Part shown: positions 1 to 7,434 of the stretch, one piece after another | How the letters are laid out: the number at the start of each line of letters is the position of its first letter | Numbering within the stretch: position 1 is the first letter of the stretch | Assembly (NCBI GenBank): GCA_026399875.1 | Contig: JAPLQF010000037.1 | Coordinates: forward strand, 1 to 42,320 | Length of the DNA: 42,320 nucleotides | Direction: 5' to 3' | DNA from: Burkholderiales bacterium | Lineage (GTDB): Bacteria > Pseudomonadota > Gammaproteobacteria > Burkholderiales > Burkholderiaceae_E | Program-made: the position numbers and the translations under genes | The notes under the pieces: generated by a model | The model's input: the letters and a program-made list of their open reading frames with translations, nothing else | Database searches by the model: none | What the model was told of the DNA's origin: nothing

Positions 1-54
1 GGGGCGGGGGCGGGGGCGGGGGCAGGGGCAGGGGCAGGGGCAGGTGCGGGGGCT
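1..54. repeat. GGGGCR hexanucleotide tandem tract
   Basis: Nine consecutive 6-base units are readable: three GGGGCG, four GGGGCA, then degenerate GGTGCG and GGGGCT. The tract touches the window edge and probably continues leftwards. Each unit carries a run of four Gs, so the G-rich strand could form a G-quadruplex. It lies just downstream of the toxin gene and no coding role can be assigned from this window. Confidence 0.85.
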
Positions 55-89
55 CGTGTTCGACGGCGCGCTCGACGCCCTGCCTGAGC

Positions 90-806
90 CTACGAAAACG
101 TCGTGATATTCAGGGACATCCACGCCACCCCAAGCCGCTTCTCCACCACGATCTGTTCGCCCTCCAGCCGGTAGGTCAGCTGACAGTTGTGCCTGGGATT
201 GGACAGCACGGCCGGATTGAAGATCGCCATGTTGTCACCACCAGGCCTGCGAACGGACCGGGTCAGAAGACCGGGGTGGCCCTCACGGTGAACCCGCACC
301 CCCACCGACTGACAAAACGCATAGTCGGAAGGGTGCAGGAGATCCGGGTGATCATCGGCCGCTTTGCGCAAATCGAGCAGCGCCGCAGCGCAAGCAACCG
401 AGTAAACCTTGCGCTCGGCGATGACCGCCATCCGCTCGAATCCCGCATCGCTGAGCAAGCCCCGATACCAGTGGTAGGCCGACTCATGGACGGTGGTCTC
501 GACCGACTCCGAGCCATACCAGACACCATGGCTGCCATCGGAAAACCGACTGGCCTGCCAATGCTCGAACGGCCAGGTGATCGCGTTGAACCATTCGGCG
601 TCTTCAAAGGGCCGATCGATGATCGGCGTGCGTGATCGGTAAAGCGGCGGCTTGACCTCGTCTTCCACGGTCTGGGCCAGCCGCCACTCGGCCGGGTCAG
701 CTGTCAGATCGTCGAACAGATCCTGCGACCGATGCAGGGACACGATATTGCGGGCGACATCCTGTTGGATGTCAGCCAGCGAGAGGCGGGTAAACAGCGA
801 ATTCAA
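90..806 (-). CDS. RES-domain toxin (NAD+-degrading type) of a RES/Xre toxin-antitoxin pair
   Basis: A 238-residue protein with the RES fold signature: Arg87, a Gly-Val-Trp-Tyr stretch ending at Tyr97, Glu107 in a TTVHES segment, and Ser184 in [10 protein letters not shown]. These match the Arg, Glu and Ser that name the family. Characterised RES toxins (for example those of Pseudomonas putida and Mycobacterium tuberculosis) deplete cellular NAD+ by an ADP-ribosyltransferase-like fold; that activity is inferred here. The gene follows the antitoxin gene by 12 bases on the same strand, the usual antitoxin-first order. The protein is full length with all key residues present, so it is probably functional. 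Confidence 0.85.
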   Translation of the reverse strand: MNSLFTRLSLADIQQDVARNIVSLHRSQDLFDDLTADPAEWRLAQTVEDEVKPPLYRSRTPIIDRPFEDAEWFNAITWPFEHWQASRFSDGSHGVWYGSESVETTVHESAYHWYRGLLSDAGFERMAVIAERKVYSVACAAALLDLRKAADDHPDLLHPSDYAFCQSVGVRVHREGHPGLLTRSVRRPGGDNMAIFNPAVLSNPRHNCQLTYRLEGEQIVVEKRLGVAWMSLNITTFS

Positions 807-818
807 TTCTGCCCCAGC

Positions 819-1214
819 TCAAACGCCCCGTGCGCGGTCCAGGTAGCCGCGCACCATCAACAATCCGGCAAAGCCCCATTCCTTGACCACCTCGACCGGG
901 GTCAGGTTGTCGAAAGCCTTGTTACGGGTGGTCATCCAGCAGTAGGCCAAGTCCCGGTTCTGAGGGAACAGCAGTCGCAGGTTCTTGTGGATGCCTAACA
1001 GATGGCCCACGCGTTCGTACTGGTCACGGCTGGTGCCAATCGGTTTGCCATTGCGATAGTTCGACAAGGCGGCCCGGTTGCTGGTGGCAATGCCCAGCAG
1101 TGCTGCCTGATCCTCGGTGCTCAGCTTCCAGTGGTCGAATAAGCTCATGACCATCCTGGCCAAGGCGCCACGGTCGTTTGACGAGGGCACTTCACGCTCA
1201 GCGGCGACTGCCAT
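819..1214 (-). CDS. Xre/MbcA/ParS-family antitoxin (DUF2384 toxin-binding domain)
   Basis: A 131-residue protein. Residues about 15-70 form a helix-rich Xre-like DNA-binding region with an [19 protein letters not shown] stretch. The C-terminal part (about 85-128) has the DUF2384 layout: a W-M-x-T-x-N-x-A-F core, then P-x-E-V and a terminal G-x-x-x-V-R-G-Y-L-D-R helix. This domain usually caps the RES active site. The ATG at 1214 follows a GGAG and opens the two-gene operon. Autorepression is expected from the family, and the AT-rich region at 1260-1300 holds paired candidate operators. Confidence 0.85.
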   Translation of the reverse strand: MAVAAEREVPSSNDRGALARMVMSLFDHWKLSTEDQAALLGIATSNRAALSNYRNGKPIGTSRDQYERVGHLLGIHKNLRLLFPQNRDLAYCWMTTRNKAFDNLTPVEVVKEWGFAGLLMVRGYLDRARGV

Positions 1215-1238
1215 GGCGGGCTCCGTGTCTGGTCCTGT

Positions 1239-1445
1239 TCAGGGCTTGGAGTATGGCAGAATGTATTTAAACAAACAATTTATGTTTTTATTAAAACAAC
1301 GGCGGTCTGGTTGGCTGAGTTGATTGAAAAACAGATGTTCCGGGCGACCTCCGCAGCCAAACTCGACTTCGAACGCCTTCTTGCGCACGGTCAGGCCGGC
1401 TTTGTCGTGTTTGATCTTGTTGAAGCTTGCGGGCAAAACCATCAT
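1239..1445 (-). CDS. Possible small or truncated ORF, unknown function
   Basis: A 68-codon frame starting with ATG-ATG 12 bases after the ypeA stop. The first 45 or so codons look like ordinary coding sequence for this genome (segments such as KAGLTVRKKAFEVEF), but the last 20 codons run into the AT-rich island holding the toxin-antitoxin operators. This could be the 5' remnant of a gene cut by arrival of the toxin-antitoxin module, or chance. No clear Shine-Dalgarno sequence is visible and I do not recognise the protein. Confidence 0.2.
   Translation of the reverse strand: MMVLPASFNKIKHDKAGLTVRKKAFEVEFGCGGRPEHLFFNQLSQPDRRCFNKNINCLFKYILPYSKP
1262..1298 (-). promoter_or_regulatory. Paired TGT-N10-ACA operator candidates upstream of the RES/Xre operon
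   Basis: An AT-rich island holds two 16-base elements with the form TGT-N10-ACA: 1262-1277 (TGTATTTAAACAAACA) and 1283-1298 (TGTTTTTATTAAAACA). The second is an almost perfect palindrome. Their starts are 21 bases apart, about two helical turns, and they lie 48 to 84 bases upstream of the antitoxin ATG, where a promoter and autoregulatory operator would be expected. Binding is inferred. Confidence 0.45.
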
Positions 1446-1457
1446 TCGCTGATCGAT

Positions 1458-1880
1458 TCAAAGCCGCTTGCCCAGACTGAGCACCGCATCGGGCGCGTAG
1501 CCGACCGACTGCCAGAAGGTCAGCGCTCCCGAATTGTCGTCAAGGACTTGCAGGTTGATCTTGGGACAGCCAAGCGCGCCGAGTTGAGCCTCGGCATGAG
1601 CCACAAGCGTCTGGCCCAGACCGCTGCGTCGATGCGCGGGGTCCACCCCAAGCGAGTAGATCCAGCCGCGATGACCGTCGTAGCCCGCCATCACCGTGCC
1701 CGCCAGATCATTGCCCTGCAGCCCCAGCCAGAACAGCCCATCACCAAAGGCAAGCTTGCGCTCGATGCTGCCGCGCGGATCACGCTGCGGTTTCAGCGGG
1801 TCGCTGTACTCGGGGAACACACGCGTCCAGAGATCGATGATCGCGTCGATATCGTCAGGCGTGACGGTTCGAATTTTCAT
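1458..1880 (-). CDS. ypeA: GNAT-family acetyltransferase, YpeA-like
   Basis: A 140-residue single-domain N-acetyltransferase. It shares the landmarks of Escherichia coli YpeA: an early D-D-I-D-A-I-I-D-L-W helix, an I-E-R-K-L segment, GTVMAGYDGHRG, the acetyl-CoA-binding R-R-S-G-L-G loop after LGVDP, GCPKINLQV, and the C-terminal end VLSLGKRL. The length matches the family. It starts 71 bases after the livF stop on the same strand and may be read through from the benzoate operon, though nothing links it to benzoate. The substrate is not known. Confidence 0.85.
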   Translation of the reverse strand: MKIRTVTPDDIDAIIDLWTRVFPEYSDPLKPQRDPRGSIERKLAFGDGLFWLGLQGNDLAGTVMAGYDGHRGWIYSLGVDPAHRRSGLGQTLVAHAEAQLGALGCPKINLQVLDDNSGALTFWQSVGYAPDAVLSLGKRL

Positions 1881-1951
1881 GGTGTGTTTCCTTGGGCAGT
1901 ACTCGCTGAGCAGCGTGATGGCCTGCGCAGCGATTCTCCGAACAGACCCTC

Positions 1952-2665
1952 TCAGACCCCGAGAAACTGGTGCAACTGCGCCGGATCGGCGGCCAGCGCG
2001 GACGACGGCGCATCGAGCGCGACCTGCCCCTTGACCATCACGGTGACCCGGTCGCTTGCCTGCAGCACCGATCGGAAGTTCTTGTCGACCACCACGATCG
2101 CAATGCCGTCGGCACGCACCCTGGCGATGATCCGCCAGATCTCGGCCACGATCAGCGGTGCGAGACCTTCGGTGGCTTCATCAAGAAAGAGCAGGTCTGG
2201 GTTGGTCATGAGTGCACGACCAATCGAGAGCATCTGCTGCTCGCCGCCCGACAGTTGCGTGCCGCCATGATCGCGCCGCTCAGCCAGTCTCGGGAAGGTT
2301 TCGAGCACGCGCTCCAGGGTCCAGTCGCGGCGACCGCCTGCACCGGCGCGTGCTGCCATCTGCAGATTCTCGATCACCGAAAGCGTCGGGAAGATGCCGC
2401 GGCCCTCCGGTACATAGCCGATACCGGCCCGCGCGATGCGATAGGGCGGCGCATCGCGCATCGACTTGCCGTTGATCAGGATCTCGCCTGCACGCACTGG
2501 CAGCAGACCGAGCAGTGACTTGATCAGCGTGGTCTTGCCCATGCCGTTGCGGCCCATCAGGCCGACCGCTTCGCCGCGAGCAACGCGAAAATCGACATCG
2601 CGAAGAACATGGCTCGCACCGTAGTAGGTGTTCAGCCCTCGGGCTTCGATCAGCGATTCAGTCAT
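1952..2665 (-). CDS. livF: Branched-chain-type ABC transporter ATPase, LivF subunit (probable benzoate importer)
   Basis: A 237-residue ABC ATPase. Visible motifs are Walker A GRNGMGKTT, the Q-loop region after GYVPEGRGIFP, the signature LSGGEQQ, Walker B LLFLDEATEG and an H-like switch region. The YVPEGRGIFPTLSV segment is typical of LivF rather than LivG. The ATG at 2665 overlaps the livG stop by eight bases, so translation is coupled. It is the last transporter gene of the bclA-led operon, which suggests that the importer moves benzoate or a related aromatic acid rather than leucine. The substrate is inferred from context only. Confidence 0.9.
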   Translation of the reverse strand: MTESLIEARGLNTYYGASHVLRDVDFRVARGEAVGLMGRNGMGKTTLIKSLLGLLPVRAGEILINGKSMRDAPPYRIARAGIGYVPEGRGIFPTLSVIENLQMAARAGAGGRRDWTLERVLETFPRLAERRDHGGTQLSGGEQQMLSIGRALMTNPDLLFLDEATEGLAPLIVAEIWRIIARVRADGIAIVVVDKNFRSVLQASDRVTVMVKGQVALDAPSSALAADPAQLHQFLGV

Positions 2666-3413
2666 GAGCCGGCTCATCCGATGCACCGCCGAGATACGCC
2701 GCCTGCACCTGCTCGCTCGCCTTGATGTCAGCCGGATTGCCACTGGCCAGCACCCGGCCTTCGACCATGACGGTGAGCACATCGGCCAGCGCGAACACCG
2801 CATCCATGTCGTGCTCGACCAGCAGGATCGCGTGATTGGTCTTCAGCTTCGCGATCAGGGCCACCATGCGCATCGACTCCTCGGCGCCCATGCCAGCCAG
2901 GGGTTCGTCGAGCAGCAGCAGGCGCGGTGCGGTGGCGAGCGACAGGGCAATCTCCAGCTGCCGCTGCTCGCCATGCGACAGGGTGCTGGCGATGCGCTCT
3001 TCGCGGCCTTCGAGTTCGGCCTGCGAGATGGCGCGGCGCGCCAGGGCCAGCGAGGCCTGGTCGCTGTCGGCGGGCGCAAAGAGCCGCCAGGCATGCGGTG
3101 CGCGCGATTGCGCCGCCAGTCGGCAGTTTTCAAGGACTGTGAAACTCGAAAAGATATTGGTCTTCTGGTAGCTGCGGCCCACGCCCATTCGCGAGATGCG
3201 ATCGGCAGGCCAGCCGGCGATCTCCTGGCCATCTAGCCGGATCGAGCCTGCGCTGGGTACCAGATCGCCCGAGAGCATGTTGATCAGCGTGCTCTTGCCG
3301 GCGCCATTGGGTCCGATCACCACATGCACCTGGCCGACCCTGACCTGCAGGCTGACATCGGCGTTGGCTCGCAGCCCGCCGAACTGTTTGCTCAGTGAGG
3401 TGACCTCAAGCAT
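2658..3413 (-). CDS. livG: Branched-chain-type ABC transporter ATPase, LivG subunit (probable benzoate importer)
   Basis: A 251-residue ABC ATPase with Walker A GPNGAGKST, signature LSHGEQRQ, Walker B LLLLDEPLAGM and the LLVEHDMDAVF switch that characterises LivG. The signature has H in place of the usual second Gly (LSHGE), a variant common in LivG proteins. The start at 3413 fits the family N-terminus (MLEVTSLSKQFGG); an in-frame start 30 bases upstream at 3443 is possible. It pairs with LivF to drive the LivH/LivM channel. Confidence 0.9.
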   Translation of the reverse strand: MLEVTSLSKQFGGLRANADVSLQVRVGQVHVVIGPNGAGKSTLINMLSGDLVPSAGSIRLDGQEIAGWPADRISRMGVGRSYQKTNIFSSFTVLENCRLAAQSRAPHAWRLFAPADSDQASLALARRAISQAELEGREERIASTLSHGEQRQLEIALSLATAPRLLLLDEPLAGMGAEESMRMVALIAKLKTNHAILLVEHDMDAVFALADVLTVMVEGRVLASGNPADIKASEQVQAAYLGGASDEPAHD

Positions 3414-3460
3414 GTCGATCGGCCTCAGGCATCGCGAACACACTCAGCCTGCGTTTGTTC

Positions 3461-4483
3461 TCAGTCATCGCTCTTGTCCGAGACCGCGGGGCTTGAGCGC
3501 CGATGGCCGCCGGCCAGCCCGACCAGCCCCCGGGGCAGAAAGCAGGCCACCGCGACGATGATGATCCCCATCAGCAGTTGCCAGTGGCGCGCCAGCCCAC
3601 CGAAGATCGTGTCGTCCTTGAAGAACTCCTCGAGCAGCACGAAGACGAAGGCGCCGATGATCGATCCGGACAGCGTGCCCATGCCGCCCAGGATCACCAT
3701 CATCATGACCGCGCCCGACTGGTGCCACGAGATGATCTCGGGATTGACGAAGCCGAATTGCGCGGCCGACAGATAGCCCGACAGCCCGGCCAGTACGCCG
3801 GCCAGCACATAGACGCCGAGCTGATAGCGCATCACCGGAAAACCGATGGCGCGCATGCGGTGCTCGTTGACCCGGATGCCCTGCAGCGCGCGTCCGAAGC
3901 GGGAGTCGAGGATCCGGCGCAGCAGCAGGTAGATGCCCACCATCAGCACCAGCACCAGGTAATAGAGCGTCGTGCGGTTCTCGAGGTCGAGCAGCTTGAC
4001 TTCGCCCCAGCCCACCAGTGGCTTGTTGTTCAGATAAAGGCCATCTGATCCGCCGCCGAGCGCGGTGTCGTGAAACACGAAGTAGACCATCTGCGCAAAG
4101 GCGAGTGTCACCATGATGAAGTAGATGCCGCGGGTGCGCAGCACCAGCGCGCCTGTGACGAGCGCAAACACCGCGCAGATCGCGAGCGCCGCCGGCAGCG
4201 TGATGAAGATCGACATCGGGTCGTATTTCGGCTGGATCAGCGCCAGCGAATAGCCGGCCAGACCGAAGAACGCTGCATGGCCCAGGCTCACCAGCCCTGT
4301 GTAGCCGATCAGCAGATCCAGGCTCATCGCAAAGATCGACAGGATCATGACCTTGGTGAGCAGCTGCTGATAAAAGACGCTTCCGGTGAGCGGAAACAGC
4401 ACCAGGCCAACAAGCGCCACCAGGAAGAAGATGGTGAGCGCGCGCGGGTTGGCATGTGCCATGCCTGGCAAGTGAGAGTCCAT
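3461..4483 (-). CDS. livM: Branched-chain-type ABC transporter permease, LivM subunit
   Basis: A 340-residue inner-membrane permease with about nine to ten hydrophobic segments. It carries the LivM hallmarks: MSLDLLIGYTGLVSLGHAAFF near residue 55, a central RTRGIYFIMVTLAFAQM segment, and the cytoplasmic loop R-V-N-E-H-R-M-R-A-I-G-F that contacts the ATPases. An ATG at 4483 starts four bases after the livH stop; an internal Met at codon 8 is an alternative. It would form the translocation pore together with LivH. Confidence 0.9.
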   Translation of the reverse strand: MDSHLPGMAHANPRALTIFFLVALVGLVLFPLTGSVFYQQLLTKVMILSIFAMSLDLLIGYTGLVSLGHAAFFGLAGYSLALIQPKYDPMSIFITLPAALAICAVFALVTGALVLRTRGIYFIMVTLAFAQMVYFVFHDTALGGGSDGLYLNNKPLVGWGEVKLLDLENRTTLYYLVLVLMVGIYLLLRRILDSRFGRALQGIRVNEHRMRAIGFPVMRYQLGVYVLAGVLAGLSGYLSAAQFGFVNPEIISWHQSGAVMMMVILGGMGTLSGSIIGAFVFVLLEEFFKDDTIFGGLARHWQLLMGIIIVAVACFLPRGLVGLAGGHRRSSPAVSDKSDD

Positions 4484-4486
4484 CGA

Positions 4487-5356
4487 TCAGGTCTTTCGAA
4501 ACAGGCCTTCCGGGCGAAAGATCAGGACCGCTGCCATCAGCAGATAGACCACCATGCCGGCGACTTGCGGCAGGTAGACCTGACCGAAGGTATCGACCAG
4601 ACCGATCAGCAGTGCGCCCACCAGCGCACCCTTGACCGAACCGATGCCACCGATCACGACCACAACAAAGCAGATGATCAGCACCTGGCTGCCCATGTTC
4701 GGATAGACCGATGACACCGGGGCGGCAAGCATGCCCGCAAGTGCTGCCAGCGCCACCCCCAGCGAAAACACGATCGCAAAGAGCATGCGCACATTGATGC
4801 CCATCGCCTCGGTCATTTCGCGATTGTGGGCGCCGGCGCGGATCATCATGCCCAGGCGCGTGTGCCGGATCAGCCAGTGCAGTCCGAGCGCGATCGTCAC
4901 ACAGGCCGCCGAGATGACCAGTCGATAGACCGGATAGGAAAGCGTGTCGGTGAGCGGAATCGAGTAATTGAAGAGTTCGGGCACTTTGACCCCTTGCACT
5001 TCGTCGCCCCAGATCAGCGAGCGAAGCTGCTCGAAGATCAGGATCAGGCCATAGGTGAGCAGCAACTGGTAGAGATGATCGCGGCCATAAAAATGCCGGA
5101 TCAGCAGCCGCTCGAGTGCGAGCCCGAGCAGCACCGACAGCACGATGCCCACCAGAATCGCGGTCAGCAGGTTGCCGAACCAGGACGCCAGCGACCATGC
5201 GAAATAAGCACCGACCATGTAGAAGCTGCCATGGGCGAGATTGATCACGCCCATGATCCCGAAGATCAGCGTCAGCCCCGACGCCACCAGGAACAGCAGC
5301 AGTCCGTACTGCAGTCCGTTGAGCACCTGGATGAGAATCGGGGCGAGTTGGTCCAT
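4487..5356 (-). CDS. livH: Branched-chain-type ABC transporter permease, LivH subunit
   Basis: A 289-residue permease with eight or so hydrophobic segments. Family landmarks are NGLQYGLLLFLVASGLTLIFG at the N-terminus (residues 13-33), GVINLAHGSFYMVGAY, the coupling loop with RAGAHNREMTEAMGIN, and VIGGIGSVKGALVGALLIG near the end. It starts 27 bases downstream of the binding-protein stop and ends three bases before livM, consistent with one polycistronic message starting at bclA. Confidence 0.9.
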   Translation of the reverse strand: MDQLAPILIQVLNGLQYGLLLFLVASGLTLIFGIMGVINLAHGSFYMVGAYFAWSLASWFGNLLTAILVGIVLSVLLGLALERLLIRHFYGRDHLYQLLLTYGLILIFEQLRSLIWGDEVQGVKVPELFNYSIPLTDTLSYPVYRLVISAACVTIALGLHWLIRHTRLGMMIRAGAHNREMTEAMGINVRMLFAIVFSLGVALAALAGMLAAPVSSVYPNMGSQVLIICFVVVVIGGIGSVKGALVGALLIGLVDTFGQVYLPQVAGMVVYLLMAAVLIFRPEGLFRKT

Positions 5357-5383
5357 CTTGATCGGATGCCTTCGGCGAGTGCC

Positions 5384-6598
5384 TCAACCCATCCGGCAGC
5401 CGCGACCCGGATCGGCCAGCGCCTTCCAGGCCACCGAGACGAACTTGTTCTGCTCGCCTTCAACCTTGCGCAAATAGATGTCCTGGGTTGGATTGTGTTC
5501 CTTCGACATCGTCCAGGCGCCGCGCGGGCTGTCGATCTTCACGCCTTCCATCGCCTTGATCAGCGCGGCCTTGTTGCCGAAGTCGCCCTTGACCGACTCC
5601 ATCGCCTGAGCGAGCAGCAGACCGGTGTCATAGCCCTGCACCGCATAGACGTCAGGCTGCATCTTGAACTGCTTGGCATAGCCCAGACGGAACTCCTGAT
5701 CGCGCTTGCTGGGCAGCGAATCGGCATAGTGCAGGGTGGTCATGACGCCCTGCGCCTGTGCCTGAACCGCCTGCAGCACGCCGTCGGTCAGAAAGCCCGA
5801 GCCATAGAGCGGGATCTTGTCTTTCAGGCCGGCTGCGGCATAGTCGGAGATGAACTTGGCTGCGCCGGCAGCGGCAAAAAAGCAGGCGACCGCATCGGGC
5901 TTGATCGCGGCGATCTCGGCCAGCAGCGGCTGAAACTCGACATTCGGAAAGGGCAGGCCGAGCTCCTTGACCACCTTGCCGCCGGTTTTCTCGAAGCCTT
6001 CCTTGAACGAGCGCGCGCTTTCGTCGCCGGCGGCGTATTTCCAGGAAATCCAGACAACGTTCTTGTGACCGCGCTCGGCCATGACCTTGCCCAGCGGATG
6101 GATCGGCTGCCAGTTGGAAAACGAGGTCCGAAAGATATTGGGTGAGCACATCGGGCCGGTGATGTCATCGGCGCCGGCGTTGGGAATCAGCAGCAGGGTG
6201 CCGGTCTCGCGGGCGATCTTGGCCATGCCCAGCGCCACGCCCGAGTGGACAGTGCCGACCAGAACCAGCACATCGACCTTGTCGCGCTGGACCAGGCGGT
6301 TAGTGTTCTCGGGTGCCTTGGCCGGATTGGATTCATCGTCGACCGCGAAATACTCGATCTCGCGTCCGCCGAGCTTGCCGCCGCGCTCCCCCACCGCCAT
6401 GCGGAAACCGTTGGTGATCGCGGTGCCAATCGAGGCGAAGGTGCCGGTGGCCGGCAGCATCATGCCGACCTTGATCTTGGCCGGCTGGGCCTGGACGAAG
6501 GGTGCCGACAGGGCGGCGCCGGCAGCAACGCCACCCGATAGCGAGATGAATCGGCGGCGGCTGACCGGGCTGTCGGTCGGGTTGGGGGTGTGGCTCAT
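5384..6598 (-). CDS. Periplasmic binding protein of a LivK-type ABC importer, Tat signal (probable aromatic-acid receptor)
   Basis: About 404 residues. The N-terminus has a twin-arginine signal, SRRRFISLSGGVAAGAA, then a cleavage region ending VQAQP. The mature part is a type-I periplasmic binding fold: KIKVGMMLPATGTFASIG at its start, and VDVLVLVGTVHSGVALGMAK and YAVQGYDTGLLLAQAM further in. The start at 6598 was chosen because GGAG lies five bases upstream; ATGs at 6601 and 6613 are also in frame. The gene sits between the hydrolase and livH in the bclA operon, so benzoate or a close analogue is the likely ligand. This is inferred from position. Confidence 0.85.
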   Translation of the reverse strand: MSHTPNPTDSPVSRRRFISLSGGVAAGAALSAPFVQAQPAKIKVGMMLPATGTFASIGTAITNGFRMAVGERGGKLGGREIEYFAVDDESNPAKAPENTNRLVQRDKVDVLVLVGTVHSGVALGMAKIARETGTLLLIPNAGADDITGPMCSPNIFRTSFSNWQPIHPLGKVMAERGHKNVVWISWKYAAGDESARSFKEGFEKTGGKVVKELGLPFPNVEFQPLLAEIAAIKPDAVACFFAAAGAAKFISDYAAAGLKDKIPLYGSGFLTDGVLQAVQAQAQGVMTTLHYADSLPSKRDQEFRLGYAKQFKMQPDVYAVQGYDTGLLLAQAMESVKGDFGNKAALIKAMEGVKIDSPRGAWTMSKEHNPTQDIYLRKVEGEQNKFVSVAWKALADPGRGCRMG

Positions 6599-6609
6599 CA
6601 TGTCTCCAG

Positions 6610-7434
6610 TCATTGGGGTGGGGGCGCGGGCGTGTTGAAAGTGGTGGCTATCCATCGGCCGACAGCGCCGATGACGGCATCGGTCTGGTCGCGGTGGGGT
6701 GAATGGCCGCAAGCGTCGAGTGCCAGCACGGTTGTCCCGGGGACGCTGCGCTCGATGATCGCGATCTGAGCCATCGTGCCATATTCATCGTCGATTCCCT
6801 GAATCGCCAGCAGCGGGCAGCGAATCGATTCGAGTTCGGGAATCAGGGTCCAGTCGCGAAAGGCCGGGTCGAGCCAGGCCTGGCTCCAGCCATGAAAGGC
6901 CGAGTCGACATCGTCGTGCCAGCGGGCAAGTCTGGCGCGAAGGCCCTGATTGGCATAGGCATCGCAGGTGCGCTCGATGCTCGAAATGGCGATGTCTTCG
7001 ACGAAGCTGTGTGGCGCCAGCACCACGGCGCCGGCGAGCCGGTCTGGAAAACCGGCCGCGTAGAGCAGCGCAATCGAGGCGCCGTCGCTGTGTCCGAAGA
7101 GCCACAGCCGCTGCCTGCTTTGCTCGACCCCGAGCGCCTCCAGCAGTGCCGGTAGGACCTCGATCGCCTGCCGGTGCATGAAGTCGGTCGACCAGCGCTC
7201 GCTGGCCGCGCGCGGCGTGGAGCGGCCATAACCCGGGCGCGAATAGACCAGACCGCGAAAGCCCAGGGTCTGGCACAGCCGCGCAGGAAAGTCCTTCCAC
7301 ATCGAGGTCGATCCGAGGCCTTCATGCAGAAAGACCATCAGCGGCGCGCTGTCAGACCGACCTGCGTCGGCTCCGATCCACTGGTATTCGATCTCGAGAC
7401 CGGCGATCGCGACCGTGCGGCTCGGCGCACTCAC
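6610..7434 (-). CDS. Alpha/beta-fold hydrolase of the benzoate operon
   Basis: A 274-residue serine hydrolase. Visible parts are an HEGLGS oxyanion segment at residues 37-42, the nucleophile elbow GHSDG with Ser116, an acidic residue in the IDDEYG region, and a late ACGHSPHRDQ segment supplying the catalytic His. A GTG start at 7434 overlaps the bclA stop as GTGA, so translation is coupled to the ligase. Hydrolases of this kind often accompany box clusters. A plausible job is hydrolysis of a ring-cleavage product or dead-end thioester, but the substrate cannot be told from the sequence. Confidence 0.85.
   Translation of the reverse strand: MSAPSRTVAIAGLEIEYQWIGADAGRSDSAPLMVFLHEGLGSTSMWKDFPARLCQTLGFRGLVYSRPGYGRSTPRAASERWSTDFMHRQAIEVLPALLEALGVEQSRQRLWLFGHSDGASIALLYAAGFPDRLAGAVVLAPHSFVEDIAISSIERTCDAYANQGLRARLARWHDDVDSAFHGWSQAWLDPAFRDWTLIPELESIRCPLLAIQGIDDEYGTMAQIAIIERSVPGTTVLALDACGHSPHRDQTDAVIGAVGRWIATTFNTPAPPPQ

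Noticed and set aside
3465..5387. A 640-codon open frame on the minus strand across livM and livH
   Set aside because: It is an out-of-frame shadow of two clear permease genes in GC-rich DNA; its translation is Arg/Ala/Gly-rich without any domain.
4826..6145. A 439-codon plus-strand frame antisense to livH and the binding protein
   Set aside because: The translation is rich in Gln/His/Arg as expected from antisense of high-GC genes, and the opposite strand has complete known proteins.
2658..6598. A leucine/isoleucine/valine importer
   Set aside because: The subunits are of the Liv type, but their position in the bclA operon makes an aromatic acid the more likely substrate, so no amino-acid function was assigned.
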